From positions 744,001 through 808,000 of the forward strand of contig NZ_JAGSOJ010000001.1 in the NCBI RefSeq assembly GCF_023684385.1: DNA of 64,000 nucleotides, in the 5' to 3' direction. Numbering within the stretch: position 1 is the stretch's first letter; each line of letters opens with the position of its first letter. Shown here piece by piece: positions 1 to 9,314 of this stretch. Source of the stretch: Oceanirhabdus seepicola. Lineage in GTDB: Bacteria; Bacillota; Clostridia; Clostridiales; Clostridiaceae. A model generated the notes under the pieces. The model saw only the letters and a program-made list of their open reading frames with translations. It was not told where the DNA came from and did no database searches. Position numbers and translations under genes: made by a program.

Positions 1-1207
1 TATCATTGAATAAATCATATAAATTCCCTGAAATCATAGTTTCAGTTATAGCATGCTTTATTTCTCCATTTTCAATATAGAAACTATTTTTAGCAACACC
101 TGAAAAATCACCATTACTATTTGGGTATCCCCCTGAGAACCTTCCAACAAGAATTCCCTTCTTAGTATTTTTAACCATTTCTTCAAAAGCTTTATCTCCT
201 GGTTCAACTACAAAAATCTCCCCTGAGTTCTTAGCTCGTTCTTTACCGGTCTTGTTAGCACCGTATAATCCTAAAACAAATGATTTTAAAACCCCTTTTT
301 CTATGATTGAAAAATCTTCTGCTTTGAATCCATCTCTTGTTACAAAATGACCATTTGAAATCTCATCACTAGTAGGATTTGAGCTAAATGTAAGCTTTTC
401 ACTTGCAACCTTTTCATTCAAACTATCCTTTAATCTGCTAGTTCCACTTATAAGTGATCCGTCTCCTAAAAATATTGCATTGTAATAATATAAAAAAGCA
501 CCTAAACAATCTGGTGTTATTATAATATCACCAACAAATTTTTCTGGAAGTGGTTTTGCATCTAATTCTTGAACAGATTGAGCCATTAAAGTTCTTATTG
601 TTCCAAGCTCTATAAGTTCTTTTCCAATTTCCTTTAAAGACATACCTGTATAATTGAATGAAGATGTTTTCTTTCCATCTTTAGCAGTAAACATTACGCT
701 CAATCCATACTGCCCTTTGTTTGTAACAAAGTCAACTCCATTTGTGTTGCTAAAGTATTGCTTTGATACTGTAAACTCAAATATAGATTCCTCGAATTTT
801 ATTTTTGGGAACTCTTTAGCTACTGCTTCACTTAAACCCTTTGATAACTCAAGCATTTTCTCTAATTCTGGTTCACTATTTCCAGCATTAAACTCTTCTG
901 ACTGTTGATTTGGAGCTATATCATTTGCTTCATCAGGCTGAGATGAGTTACTTAGATCAATTGCATTGGCAATAGCCTCATCTATCGCTTCTTTATTAGT
1001 TTTATTTATTGATATACTTCCAACTTTTTTATCATTGATAACTTTTATATTTAATGAGCTATCCATTGTTGTTCTAAGTAATGATATTTCTCCATGATTT
1101 ATGTTAAACTCATATTTATCACTAGCAGTATATACACATTCCCCTTTGTCTATCCCCTTATTTGTGATAGCTTGTAGGCAATAATTAGTTATTTCTCTTC
1201 CCTTCAT
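1..1207 (-). CDS. pmbA: PmbA/TldE family protein, 3' end cut off by window edge
   Basis: The frame is open from an ATG at 1207 to the window edge, giving about 402 codons without a stop. The C-terminus is missing. PmbA/TldE is the partner of TldD in a heterodimeric metalloprotease that processes peptides, for example in microcin maturation and CcdA degradation. The product lacks the zinc-binding HExxxH found in the neighbouring TldD, as expected for the TldE subunit. Family-like stretches include NEKVASEKLTF and GLYGANKTGKERA, and its C-terminal half resembles that of TldD. The ribosome site AGGAGG overlaps the end of tldD, whose TAG stop lies inside AGGAGGTAG, so the two genes are translationally linked. 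Identity as the TldE partner is firm; the physiological substrate is unknown. Confidence 0.88.
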   Translation of the reverse strand, partial: MKGREITNYCLQAITNKGIDKGECVYTASDKYEFNINHGEISLLRTTMDSSLNIKVINDKKVGSISINKTNKEAIDEAIANAIDLSNSSQPDEANDIAPNQQSEEFNAGNSEPELEKMLELSKGLSEAVAKEFPKIKFEESIFEFTVSKQYFSNTNGVDFVTNKGQYGLSVMFTAKDGKKTSSFNYTGMSLKEIGKELIELGTIRTLMAQSVQELDAKPLPEKFVGDIIITPDCLGAFLYYYNAIFLGDGSLISGTSRLKDSLNEKVASEKLTFSSNPTSDEISNGHFVTRDGFKAEDFSIIEKGVLKSFVLGLYGANKTGKERAKNSGEIFVVEPGDKAFEEMVKNTKKGILVGRFSGGYPNSNGDFSGVAKNSFYIENGEIKHAITETMISGNLYDLFND

Positions 1208-1209
1208 AA

Positions 1210-2589
1210 TTATCTACCTCCTATATTTATTTTGCATTTTATTGCTGGTCCACCCATTCCAACTGGAATTGGCTGCTTCTTACCACACATACCTGCTGCT
1301 GACCATGACATATCATCTGAAACCATTGTTATTGTCTTTAATACATCAAATGCAACACCTGCTATTGTAGTATCCTTTATAGCTCTTCCAAGTTTACCAT
1401 TTTTAATTTCATATCCTAAAGTCACTCCAAACATAAACTCACTTGTAGAATCCGCTTGTCCATTGCTTGGTTTAATTAAATAATATCCATCTTCTATAGA
1501 AGCAATCATATCCTCAAGCTTACTTTTACCTGGTAGAATAGCTGTATTTCTCATTCTTATTAGAGGTTCATCATTAAATTGATATGCTCTACCATTACCA
1601 GTAGCTTCAACTCCAAAATGATTTGCAGAATCTCTATTGTGCATAAATCCTTTTAAGATTCCATTTTCTATTATTGTAACATCCTTTGCTGTTACCCCTT
1701 CATCATCAATATAAATCGGAACTGGACATTGTTTACCTAAGGCAGTATTTGCATAGTCAACTAATGTTATAAGTTCACTTGCTACTTTTTCATTTAAGTA
1801 ATCACCAGCTACAGAACCGCCTAATACTAAATCCGCCTCCGTAGTATGTCCAATAGCTTCATGAGCAAGAATTCCAGCTAGATCTGCATCAAGAATACAA
1901 TCCTTAAGTCCAGCTTCTGCAAAAACCCCATCACACTTTTTCTTAAGATGATTATATGTCTCCTCAATTTTTGCAAATACCTTCTCAGTACTTTCAAAGT
2001 TATCTTCAAATTGACCAAACCCACCAACTATACCTGATACCTCAGTTACTTCTCCATCTTTTTCTATGTTCATTACAATATAAATCAAGCTTCTTGGAGT
2101 AAATGTATATGCTGTAGCTCCTTGTGATGTAATAAGATTCTTTTCCATATCTAGAGAGCTTAAACCAACTGTTCTACTGCTCAAATCAGTGTACTTTTTC
2201 TGAATATACTCATCAACTTCTTTTAAGAATCCCATCACTTCACTTTGCGTAGCTCTAGTTTTCTTTGTTGAAAGGTCCCTTTTTACCGAATCTTCAAAAA
2301 CAGAAAAATCTTCTGAATTTTTAGATATTTCACTTCCTAATAATTTTGCATTATTATTAGCTGATTCTATTACTGCTTTTATAGTTTCTTCATCCATATT
2401 AGTTGCAGAAGCAAATCCCCAAGAACCATTGCATCGAACTCTTGCACTAACCCCACTTTTTTCATCCTTTGAGTTTCTTACAATATTACCATTTAACATA
2501 GCTATACTTTGATTAAAATTTCTTTGAGTTCTTAGTTCTGTATAGTTCGTACATCCCTTTAAATAATCAGATAAATTTCTACTAATCAT
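1210..2589 (-). CDS. tldD: TldD metalloprotease subunit
   Basis: The 459-residue product is the usual TldD length. It is the zinc-bearing subunit of the TldD/TldE protease. The signature HEAIGH (residues 243-248, HExxxH) is followed by TTEADLVLGGSVAGD, typical of the family. The start at 2589 has GGAGGG seven bases upstream. The gene ends 2 bp before pmbA/tldE and supplies that gene's ribosome site, so the two form an operon and probably one complex. No terminator separates them. Cytoplasmic location is inferred from the lack of a signal peptide. The substrate cannot be read from the context. Confidence 0.93.
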   Translation of the reverse strand: MISRNLSDYLKGCTNYTELRTQRNFNQSIAMLNGNIVRNSKDEKSGVSARVRCNGSWGFASATNMDEETIKAVIESANNNAKLLGSEISKNSEDFSVFEDSVKRDLSTKKTRATQSEVMGFLKEVDEYIQKKYTDLSSRTVGLSSLDMEKNLITSQGATAYTFTPRSLIYIVMNIEKDGEVTEVSGIVGGFGQFEDNFESTEKVFAKIEETYNHLKKKCDGVFAEAGLKDCILDADLAGILAHEAIGHTTEADLVLGGSVAGDYLNEKVASELITLVDYANTALGKQCPVPIYIDDEGVTAKDVTIIENGILKGFMHNRDSANHFGVEATGNGRAYQFNDEPLIRMRNTAILPGKSKLEDMIASIEDGYYLIKPSNGQADSTSEFMFGVTLGYEIKNGKLGRAIKDTTIAGVAFDVLKTITMVSDDMSWSAAGMCGKKQPIPVGMGGPAIKCKINIGGR

Positions 2590-2734
2590 ACTAACCCTCC
2601 TATTTTATAACTTTCTAATTGTAAAAAAGTTCATTTTTTACAATAATATTATATTACCATATATTTCTTAATACAATCAATCAATTTAGTATTATTTTCA
2701 TAAAATTAACAACTTATCCTTCTTATTCTAAAAT

Positions 2735-2781
2735 AATAAAAAAGGAGCTAAAACTCAAAATAATTAATAAATCATTTTGAG
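2735..2781 (-). terminator. Intrinsic terminator of the thiamine ABC operon
   Basis: On the minus strand CTCAAAAT at 2754-2761 pairs with ATTTTGAG at 2774-2781, followed by a T-rich run to about 2735. It lies 14 bp after the ATPase stop and just upstream of tldD. Confidence 0.7.
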
Positions 2782-2794
2782 GCAGCCCTTCTTT

Positions 2795-3547
2795 CTATAA
2801 AATTTCCAGTATATACTTCTTTAATTCATTAAATTTTTTATCAGTAATAATATCTTTATTTCTTTTCTTTGGAAGCTCAACAATTATTTCTTCCTTTATT
2901 ACTGCAGGTTTATCTGATAAAATATAAATTCTATCTGAAAGGAAAATTGCTTCTTCAATATCATGAGTAATAAATACTACTGAAGCATTTAAATCATTAA
3001 TAATATCTAAAAGCCAAAGCTGCATCTTACTTCTAGTAATAGCATCTAAAGCTCCAAAAGGTTCATCAAGAAGCATTATATCTTGTGAAAACATATATGT
3101 TCTTAAGAGCGCAGCCCTTTGTTTCATGCCTCCTGATAATTGGAAAGGATATTTATGTTCAAAGCCTTCTAATCCAAATATATGAAAGTATTTATTAACC
3201 TCTTCTCTTGCTTTTTTCTTTTTCTCTCCTTTTAAAACCAAAGGCATTGCCACATTATCAATTATCTTTTTCCAAGGAAGTAATAAATCCCTTTGATACA
3301 TGTAGCTTACTCTACCCGTTTTACCTGTGAAATCTTTACCATCAATATTAATAGTTCCACAGTCAGGTTTTAAAAGACCAGATACTATATTGAAAATTGT
3401 ACTTTTCCCACTTCCACTGGGACCTAATATACTTACAAATTCCTTTTCTTTAACACTGAGCGATACATTTTCAAGCACCTCTGTATCGCCAAAGTTTTTC
3501 TTAATGTTTTCTACTTTTAACTTTTCATTATTTAGGAAGGTGTTCAT
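2795..3547 (-). CDS. ABC transporter ATP-binding protein, thiamine-precursor uptake
   Basis: Nitrate/sulfonate/taurine-type ATPase of about 250 residues. From the chosen start: Walker [10 protein letters not shown] near residue 42, Q-loop in [12 protein letters not shown], signature LSGGMKQR near 137, Walker B MLLDEP near 158, and the switch histidine in [10 protein letters not shown] longer frame opens at 3583, but AGAGG nine bases before the ATG at 3547 favours the shorter form, which overlaps the binding-protein gene by 20 bp. It is the last gene of a TPP-riboswitch operon with a permease and an NMT1/THI5-like binding protein, the arrangement of ThiXYZ-type importers of pyrimidine precursors of thiamine. 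The substrate is inferred from that regulation. Confidence 0.88.
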   Translation of the reverse strand: MNTFLNNEKLKVENIKKNFGDTEVLENVSLSVKEKEFVSILGPSGSGKSTIFNIVSGLLKPDCGTINIDGKDFTGKTGRVSYMYQRDLLLPWKKIIDNVAMPLVLKGEKKKKAREEVNKYFHIFGLEGFEHKYPFQLSGGMKQRAALLRTYMFSQDIMLLDEPFGALDAITRSKMQLWLLDIINDLNASVVFITHDIEEAIFLSDRIYILSDKPAVIKEEIIVELPKKRNKDIITDKKFNELKKYILEIL

Positions 3548-4580
3548 TAGTAAATGCCTCTTTACCCTCCATATTTTTCTCAATTAATCCCTTTTCATAA
3601 AGAAACTCAGTATAATTGTTCCATACTTCTTCTTTCATTTCGCCCCAATGTTCTGCATCAGCTTTATACTGTTTTGCTAAGTATTCTTGACTTTTCAGAA
3701 CAAGTTCTTCATTATTCTCTGGAGCATGCTTTAAGAATATTTTTGCACTATCTTCTGGATTTTCAATACAATATTCATATCCTTTTGTTGTAGCCTTTAA
3801 AAATTTATCTGCAAGTTCCGGTTCATCAGCTAACAATTTTTCACTAGCTATTAATACAGGTGTATAATAATCTAATCTCTTATCAGTTTTTCCTAAGTCT
3901 ATATAATTAAGTTCAACGCCTCTTAATTCTGCTTCAATTCCAGTCCATCCATAAAAAATCCATTGAAAATCCATATTGTTTTTAGTTGCAGCAAAGAAGT
4001 CTTCTGCTCCAACATCTATAATATCAAGCTTTGAAAAATCTGCTCCTTCGTTTTCCATAAGTGCTTTAAGTATAGCCGGCTCAGTTGGTGAACCCCATCC
4101 TCCATATACTTTACCTTCAAAATCTTTAGGAGTCTTTATATTTTTTTCAACTGGTGATGCAAATCCTGATGTGTTATGCTGGATAATAGCTGCTATAGCC
4201 TTAATAGGCAAAGGATTTTCTGCAGTTCTTGCATAAGTAATATCCTCTTGATAGCTTACACCAAATTCTCCCTTACCTGCTGCGATAAGGCTTGATGTTC
4301 CACCTTCAGCTGGTTGAATAATTTCTACATCCAAACCTTCCTCTTCAAAATACCCATTCTCTTTAGCAACATATAACCCTGTGTGATTTGTATTAGGAAG
4401 CCAATCTAAAATAACAGTAACTTTTCTTAATTCTTTACTCTCTTTTTCATTCGTTTCCTTGCTCTCATTTTTTACATTATCTTTACTATTATTATTTACA
4501 TCCTTTTTATCAGTACAGCCCATAAAAAATACCGCAGTAAATATAAATACTGTTAAAAATGATATTAGTTTTTTATTCAT
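3528..4580 (-). CDS. NMT1/THI5-like substrate-binding lipoprotein (ThiY-like)
   Basis: Extracytoplasmic binding protein of 350 residues with a lipoprotein signal peptide: charged start, hydrophobic stretch, and lipobox FMGC with the acylated cysteine at residue 22. A low-complexity linker rich in Lys, Asn and Glu precedes the folded domain. That domain begins [20 protein letters not shown], characteristic of the NMT1/THI5 family, and [19 protein letters not shown] is the usual phosphate-like binding segment. Homologues such as ThiY bind formyl-aminopyrimidine or HMP. The CCCFC motif of the yeast HMP synthase THI5 is absent, so this is a transporter component. The start has GAAGGAG eight bases upstream. 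TPP-riboswitch control supports a thiamine-precursor ligand; which pyrimidine is unknown. Confidence 0.88.
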   Translation of the reverse strand: MNKKLISFLTVFIFTAVFFMGCTDKKDVNNNSKDNVKNESKETNEKESKELRKVTVILDWLPNTNHTGLYVAKENGYFEEEGLDVEIIQPAEGGTSSLIAAGKGEFGVSYQEDITYARTAENPLPIKAIAAIIQHNTSGFASPVEKNIKTPKDFEGKVYGGWGSPTEPAILKALMENEGADFSKLDIIDVGAEDFFAATKNNMDFQWIFYGWTGIEAELRGVELNYIDLGKTDKRLDYYTPVLIASEKLLADEPELADKFLKATTKGYEYCIENPEDSAKIFLKHAPENNEELVLKSQEYLAKQYKADAEHWGEMKEEVWNNYTEFLYEKGLIEKNMEGKEAFTNEHLPK

Positions 4581-4616
4581 TTTTTTATCTCCTTCATATA
4601 TCTAGTGTAGAGTGTA

Positions 4617-5411
4617 CTACACAGATTTCTTTTTTCCATTATGTACAATATCGGTGTTTCTTTCCCATGGCATCAGTAAATATTGAATCATAAATAATAA
4701 CCCAAACAAAGCCATGCTTAAAACTACAATAATTAAAATTACAACAAAGACCTTATCTAATGCATATGCCTTTTTTACTCTAAGCATATAAATTCCAAGA
4801 CCTTCTGAACCTCCAAGCCATTCCCCTATTACTGCACCCATAATACTATATGTGGCTGCAATCCTAAGTCCTGAAAAGAAATTAACCAAAGATGCTGGAA
4901 ATTTTACAGCTCTAAATATCTGTAATTTGTTAGCACCCATTGACTTCAATAAATTTACCATATCCTTATCTACTGAATCTAGTCCATCCATTAAGCTTAT
5001 AACTATAGGGAAAAAACAAACTAATACTACAACTATAACTTTTGGTAAAGTTCCATATCCAAACCACATTGCAAACAATGGAGCTAGTGCAATAATAGGA
5101 ATAGTTTGAGATACTACCAATATTGGATAAATAGCTTTTCTTATTACTTTGATACTATCCATAAGGATTGCCAATATTAAAGCTAGTACAATTGCAATAG
5201 AAAATCCAATCATAGCTTCTCTTAAAGTAATATAAATATGTTGCTTTATTGTTGGAAGTATTTCAAATAAAGTTGTAAGTATATCTTTTGGTGATGGAAG
5301 CATATATCTTTCTACAATATTTCCATCCACCACAATCTGCCATATAATCAGTAGAGAAATTTGAAATACTATAGGTATTAATTTATTTTTTATATTTATA
5401 TGTTTTTTCAT
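4617..5411 (-). CDS. ABC transporter permease, thiamine-precursor uptake (ThiX-like)
   Basis: Integral membrane protein of 264 residues with about six hydrophobic segments. It contains the EAA-type cytoplasmic loop of binding-protein-dependent permeases (LLKSMGANKLQIFRAVKFPA near the middle, then GLRIAATYSIMGAVIGEWLG). It belongs to the SsuC/TauC-like branch that pairs with NMT1-type binding proteins. The start overlaps the upstream DUF77 gene by 29 bp, indicating coupled translation. A small hairpin (GTGTAG/CTACAC) lies in the 36-bp gap before the binding-protein gene and could tune relative expression. Function as the membrane channel of this importer is secure; the exact ligand is inferred. 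Confidence 0.87.
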   Translation of the reverse strand: MKKHINIKNKLIPIVFQISLLIIWQIVVDGNIVERYMLPSPKDILTTLFEILPTIKQHIYITLREAMIGFSIAIVLALILAILMDSIKVIRKAIYPILVVSQTIPIIALAPLFAMWFGYGTLPKVIVVVLVCFFPIVISLMDGLDSVDKDMVNLLKSMGANKLQIFRAVKFPASLVNFFSGLRIAATYSIMGAVIGEWLGGSEGLGIYMLRVKKAYALDKVFVVILIIVVLSMALFGLLFMIQYLLMPWERNTDIVHNGKKKSV

Positions 5412-5673
5412 TTATTGTAACACCTTCAGGTTTATAATCAATTTTTACAATTGAAACTACTCTTTCTGCTCCTTCTTTAACACAAATATTTTGAACAGCT
5501 TTTACAATTTCCATCAGTTCGTCTAAGTCACCTTCCATTGTTGTTTCCATTGGACCAACCTCATATTTAACCCCAGTAGATTGTATGTATTCAATAACCT
5601 TATCTACTACAGGATAAATTCTTGCATCCTCTACTACTGGTAAAACTTGAAGACTTACATTGATATTAGCCAT
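5383..5673 (-). CDS. MTH1187/YqgV-type DUF77 thiamine-binding protein
   Basis: Ninety-six-residue protein of the MTH1187/DUF77 family, ferredoxin-like folds related to the thiamine-binding YkoF domain. Family-typical features are NINVSLQVLPV at the N-terminus, KVIEYIQSTGVKYEVGPMETTMEGDLDEL in the middle part, and a C-terminal GAERVVSIVKIDYKP. It is the first gene after a TPP riboswitch and overlaps the permease. Members linked to thiamine ABC transporters probably bind a thiamine-pathway compound and buffer or sense it; the precise role is not established. It has no signal peptide and is likely cytosolic. The start has GGAGGAA before ATG 5673. Confidence 0.85.
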   Translation of the reverse strand: MANINVSLQVLPVVEDARIYPVVDKVIEYIQSTGVKYEVGPMETTMEGDLDELMEIVKAVQNICVKEGAERVVSIVKIDYKPEGVTINEKTYKYKK

Positions 5674-5751
5674 ATTTCTTCCTCCTTAATTATTTTTACT
5701 CAAATCTTTATCAATATGCAAAATATATAAGATAGGATAGAATACTATCCC

Positions 5752-5790
5752 ATAAATAAAGCCCATTATCCTAAAAGAATAATGGGCTTA
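5752..5790 (-). terminator. Riboswitch-controlled terminator hairpin
   Basis: AGCCCATTAT (5760-5769) pairs with ATAATGGGCT (5779-5788), followed on the minus strand by TTTATTT. It lies between the TPP aptamer and the DUF77 gene, where the expression platform of a terminating riboswitch belongs. Confidence 0.8.
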
Positions 5791-5854
5791 TAACCAATAA
5801 ATTGCGATATGTATTATAATAAACTTAAAATATACTATATTATATACGTCAACT

Positions 5855-5942
5855 TACACTTCCTCCGCTAGCATTACCTAGTTCAGGTTATAAGGGTCGG
5901 ATTATAAATATCCCTCTCAGCCGATAACAGCTCCCCAAAGTT
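5855..5942 (-). promoter_or_regulatory. TPP riboswitch (THI box) upstream of the ABC operon
   Basis: Read on the minus strand the region carries the conserved TPP aptamer blocks in order: GGGGAGC, GGCTGAGAGG, GACCCTT, ACCTGA, and GGTAATGCTAGCGGAGG. Together with the hairpin at 5752-5790 it should stop transcription of the transporter when thiamine pyrophosphate is plentiful. Confidence 0.95.
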
Positions 5943-6098
5943 TACTATCAATTTTGAATTCCATATATAACTTATATAACTTAATAAAGAAACTCATAAT
6001 TGATTTATTAAATTGTCCATCTATAATATACCTAATAAAATCTTAAATGTCAATTTTGAAGAATATTTATAGTATACCTTCATAACACATCTATTTAT

Positions 6099-8045
6099 CT
6101 ATGAATAGATGTCTGAGAATTCAATATTTATCATTTCAATGAGTGCTTCTGGTAAATCTATTCTAGCCCATTCTCGCTCATCATTTTCTTCAATAATCCT
6201 AACTGGTAAATTAATAATAAACTCACTTCCTACTCCATATTCACTCTTTAAAGTAATACTTCCTCCTTGCATTTCAACAAGCGCCTTAACCATGGAAAGA
6301 CCTATACCACTTCCTTCACGATTTCTATTTAACGACTTGTCTACCTGCGCGAATCTTTCAAAAATCATATTCATTTTACTCTCAGGTATGCCTATACCAG
6401 TATCCTTCACTGAAATGCTTATATTATCTCCTTTATCATAAATATTTACTATTATATTGTCCCCTGGTTTTGTAAACTTTACTGCATTCGAAAGTAGATT
6501 CAGTATAATTCTTTCAATTTTGTTAGTGTCACAGCTCATTATTTTTTCTTCAACCTCAGTGTCAAAAGTCAGAATCACCCCTTTATCTTCTATATATTGA
6601 GCCACTGACAAGGTTATTTCTTCAACTATATGAACAATATTATGATTCCCCATTGATATATCATAATATCCTGCATCAATTTTTGTAATGTCAATTAGAT
6701 TATTAACTAGCCTTATTAATCTAAAACAATTTTGTCTCATTATATTTATACGTTTTTCTAACTTTATATCAGCATCAATATTTGGCATTTTACTTCTATA
6801 CACATCAAGTATTTGCACTGTTCCAAGAATGATATTTAAAGGTGTCCTCAATTCATGGGATATATTTGCAAAAAACTCAGTTTTGATTTTATCGTATTTC
6901 TTAACCTCATCTAGCATCTTCTTATTTATTTCAACTTTCTTCTGTAACTCTTCTGCTTTCTTTCTTTCTGTAATATCTCTGACTGCTACAAGAGTTGCAT
7001 TTTCACCTTTATATATAATACAAGTGGTTTTAACCTCTACATCTATTTCTCTTCCATCAACCCCTATAAGTTTTTCTTCCATTAGTGGTGCAGTATCTCC
7101 AACACTCTTCACATCTTGAATTCTCTTATTAACCATTTCATGATAATCTTTTTTTATAAAAGCCATTACTGATTTCCCTAAAATTTCTTCTTTACTCTTC
7201 ACCCCGAAAAGGTCTAATACACCATCATTACCAAATATTATCTTACCATTCTTATGTACACAAATTGCATCTGGAAAAAAATTCACAAGCTGACGATAAC
7301 TCTCTTCACTTTCTTTAAGCTTTTTTTCATTTTTCTTACACTTAGTAATATCTCTTACAGTTGCACTCACAACCTTTTCTCCATTTAAATAAAAGACGTG
7401 TGCATTTACTTCCATGTTTAAAGCAATACCACCCTTAGTTATAAAAGGGAACTCCAAAGTTACGTTACTATTATCTTTATCTTTTTTTAATATACAAAGT
7501 TCTTTATCATAAAATTCTCTAGGTACAATATCATATGGTGTCATAGAACTAAACTCTTTCTTAGTATATCCAAACTTTTTACAGGCAGCATCGTTCACCT
7601 CTATAAAATGATCTAACTTACCGTCTTCGGTTAAACCATGTAAAAAAATCGCATCATTGGCGTTATTGAATAGTTCTTTAAATTTGTTTTCACTCTCAAT
7701 TAACGCCTGTGATTTTTGCCTGATGTTACGTTTCAAAAGACTAATTATTAACACTACACCGAACAGTATAATGGCTTCCTCTAAAATATTAAAAAAGCTT
7801 CTATAGTGATAGTATATTTTATTGTTTGAAATAGTAAATGAATAAAAAAGATAGCCTACAGCAATAATTGAACTAATTATCCCTGAAGATAAATCACCTA
7901 TAAAAATTGAAATTATTATAATAATAGAAAAAACACCTATACTATCTGGAATTTGAAATCCTGTTCCTTGAGTCATTAAAATTACTAAAATATAAATAAA
8001 CATAAAAAAAGGTCCTGCAATTACTTTCCCTTTGATTTTCATCAT
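6099..8045 (-). CDS. Membrane-bound PAS-PAS sensor histidine kinase, orphan
   Basis: 648-residue sensor kinase. The N-terminus (about 7-105) has three to four hydrophobic helices. Two PAS domains follow (about 115-235 and 245-362), each ending in a typical RDIT segment. HisKA contains FFANISHELRTPLNI with the phospho-accepting histidine at residue 397. The HATPase has N-box IERIILNLLSNAVKFT, G1 DTGIGI and G2 GSGIGLSM. There is no receiver domain and no response regulator beside it, so its partner is elsewhere and the signal is unknown. The start at 8045 has AAGGAAG upstream. It stands alone as a transcription unit. Confidence 0.9.
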   Translation of the reverse strand: MMKIKGKVIAGPFFMFIYILVILMTQGTGFQIPDSIGVFSIIIIISIFIGDLSSGIISSIIAVGYLFYSFTISNNKIYYHYRSFFNILEEAIILFGVVLIISLLKRNIRQKSQALIESENKFKELFNNANDAIFLHGLTEDGKLDHFIEVNDAACKKFGYTKKEFSSMTPYDIVPREFYDKELCILKKDKDNSNVTLEFPFITKGGIALNMEVNAHVFYLNGEKVVSATVRDITKCKKNEKKLKESEESYRQLVNFFPDAICVHKNGKIIFGNDGVLDLFGVKSKEEILGKSVMAFIKKDYHEMVNKRIQDVKSVGDTAPLMEEKLIGVDGREIDVEVKTTCIIYKGENATLVAVRDITERKKAEELQKKVEINKKMLDEVKKYDKIKTEFFANISHELRTPLNIILGTVQILDVYRSKMPNIDADIKLEKRINIMRQNCFRLIRLVNNLIDITKIDAGYYDISMGNHNIVHIVEEITLSVAQYIEDKGVILTFDTEVEEKIMSCDTNKIERIILNLLSNAVKFTKPGDNIIVNIYDKGDNISISVKDTGIGIPESKMNMIFERFAQVDKSLNRNREGSGIGLSMVKALVEMQGGSITLKSEYGVGSEFIINLPVRIIEENDEREWARIDLPEALIEMINIEFSDIYS

Positions 8046-8217
8046 TAATTATTCTTCCTTTCAGAATATTTATAAGGTTAAAATTACCTTTAATTACAAA
8101 AACATATAATTTAGTATATTCTGCAACAATATGAGATTTCCTTCAAGGAAACATCGCAATATTAGACATTATTTAAATATACAAAATATAGTTACGAACC
8201 AAGCACCAATACATACA

Positions 8218-9102
8218 TTACACTGGAAAACTAAAAACCCCCTCTTTCCAACTCTCAATATTCTCCTTAACTTCTTCCAATAATTTTTCTCCACCTATTG
8301 CTATTGTTCCTTCATGTGATTTATAAATTATCCAATCCATTTTTTCAGAACACCAAAAACCTTCTGAACAGCAGCAATAATGATGATTAAATATTGTAAA
8401 AACTGAAGTATCCATTACACAGCTTACTCCACAACCAATTCTAATCTCATAAATTCTTTCTTCTCCTATTTTCTTTAGAGCCTCTTTAACTTTATTAAAT
8501 CTAATTTCATCATAAAAAAAGTCTTGGTTAAAAACGATAATATCCTCTCTACCTGAACCTGTAAAAGGATCACAGAAATGTCCTATTTCCCATTTCACAT
8601 CTATTCTTTCTTCAATATTATCAATTTCCTCTAACTTCAAAGTTCTTCTGTGAAACATAGGTTCTACGGAATTTAATTGATTTTCTACTACAGTTTCTAT
8701 GTAGTTGATTAGTTGATTCTTGAGAATCTTGATTATTCCTTTCTCTTCTTCTCTGGTATAATTTCGATTAAACTTAAAATATTTTGATTTAATTTCATTA
8801 CTCTCTATTGTCTTAATTATTTTTGTATTCAATTCTTCCACTGATTTATAATCCTCTGGTATAATTTCTTCTATACCTATTAAAATATAATTTATTGTAT
8901 CTTCTAAACATCTAGCTTTTATAGTTTCAGACACTAACTTTACTAATTTAGGATCTTTACTTTCTATAAATTCTTTTTCTCCAATTTCTTTTATAATTTC
9001 AGAATTAATTTTATAACATTCATTTAACTTGTCTTTTAAATCCTCAATTTCCTCAATACAATATTTTCTTACTAATGTGTGCATTGCTGCTACTTTTTCC
9101 AT
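8218..9102 (-). CDS. Conserved-looking protein of unknown function
   Basis: 294 residues, not recognised. The N-terminal two thirds is rich in charged helices (LVRKYCIEEIEDLKDKLNECY and many Lys/Glu). The C-terminal third looks globular and includes a cysteine/histidine patch, HHYCCCSEGFWCSEKMDW (roughly residues 240-257), that might bind metal, and an earlier GHFCDPFTGSG. No signal peptide or membrane segment. The ATG at 9102 lies 8 bases after GGAGATT. It is divergent from the patatin gene at 9315, with 212 bp between them. No function is proposed. Confidence 0.7.
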   Translation of the reverse strand: MEKVAAMHTLVRKYCIEEIEDLKDKLNECYKINSEIIKEIGEKEFIESKDPKLVKLVSETIKARCLEDTINYILIGIEEIIPEDYKSVEELNTKIIKTIESNEIKSKYFKFNRNYTREEEKGIIKILKNQLINYIETVVENQLNSVEPMFHRRTLKLEEIDNIEERIDVKWEIGHFCDPFTGSGREDIIVFNQDFFYDEIRFNKVKEALKKIGEERIYEIRIGCGVSCVMDTSVFTIFNHHYCCCSEGFWCSEKMDWIIYKSHEGTIAIGGEKLLEEVKENIESWKEGVFSFPV

Positions 9103-9314
9103 ATATAATCTCCTTTATTCTTATCAATAATTGATCAAAATGGTTATGTACATTATTTTACTATTTAGTGCTAATATTGTATAGACGTATTTGTATGAAC
9201 CCATTCATACCTTTAATTGATTAATATAAAAAAATAGTTTAGTATTAACTTATATTTTAAATAGGGTTTTTCAATGATTTATTGTTAAAAATATAAATAT
9301 GAGGTGTGTAACAA

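Noticed and set aside
6688..7119. Long plus-strand frame opposite the histidine kinase
   Set aside because: It is a mirror of the kinase frame, without ribosome site or recognisable domain. The same holds for other antisense frames over the large genes.
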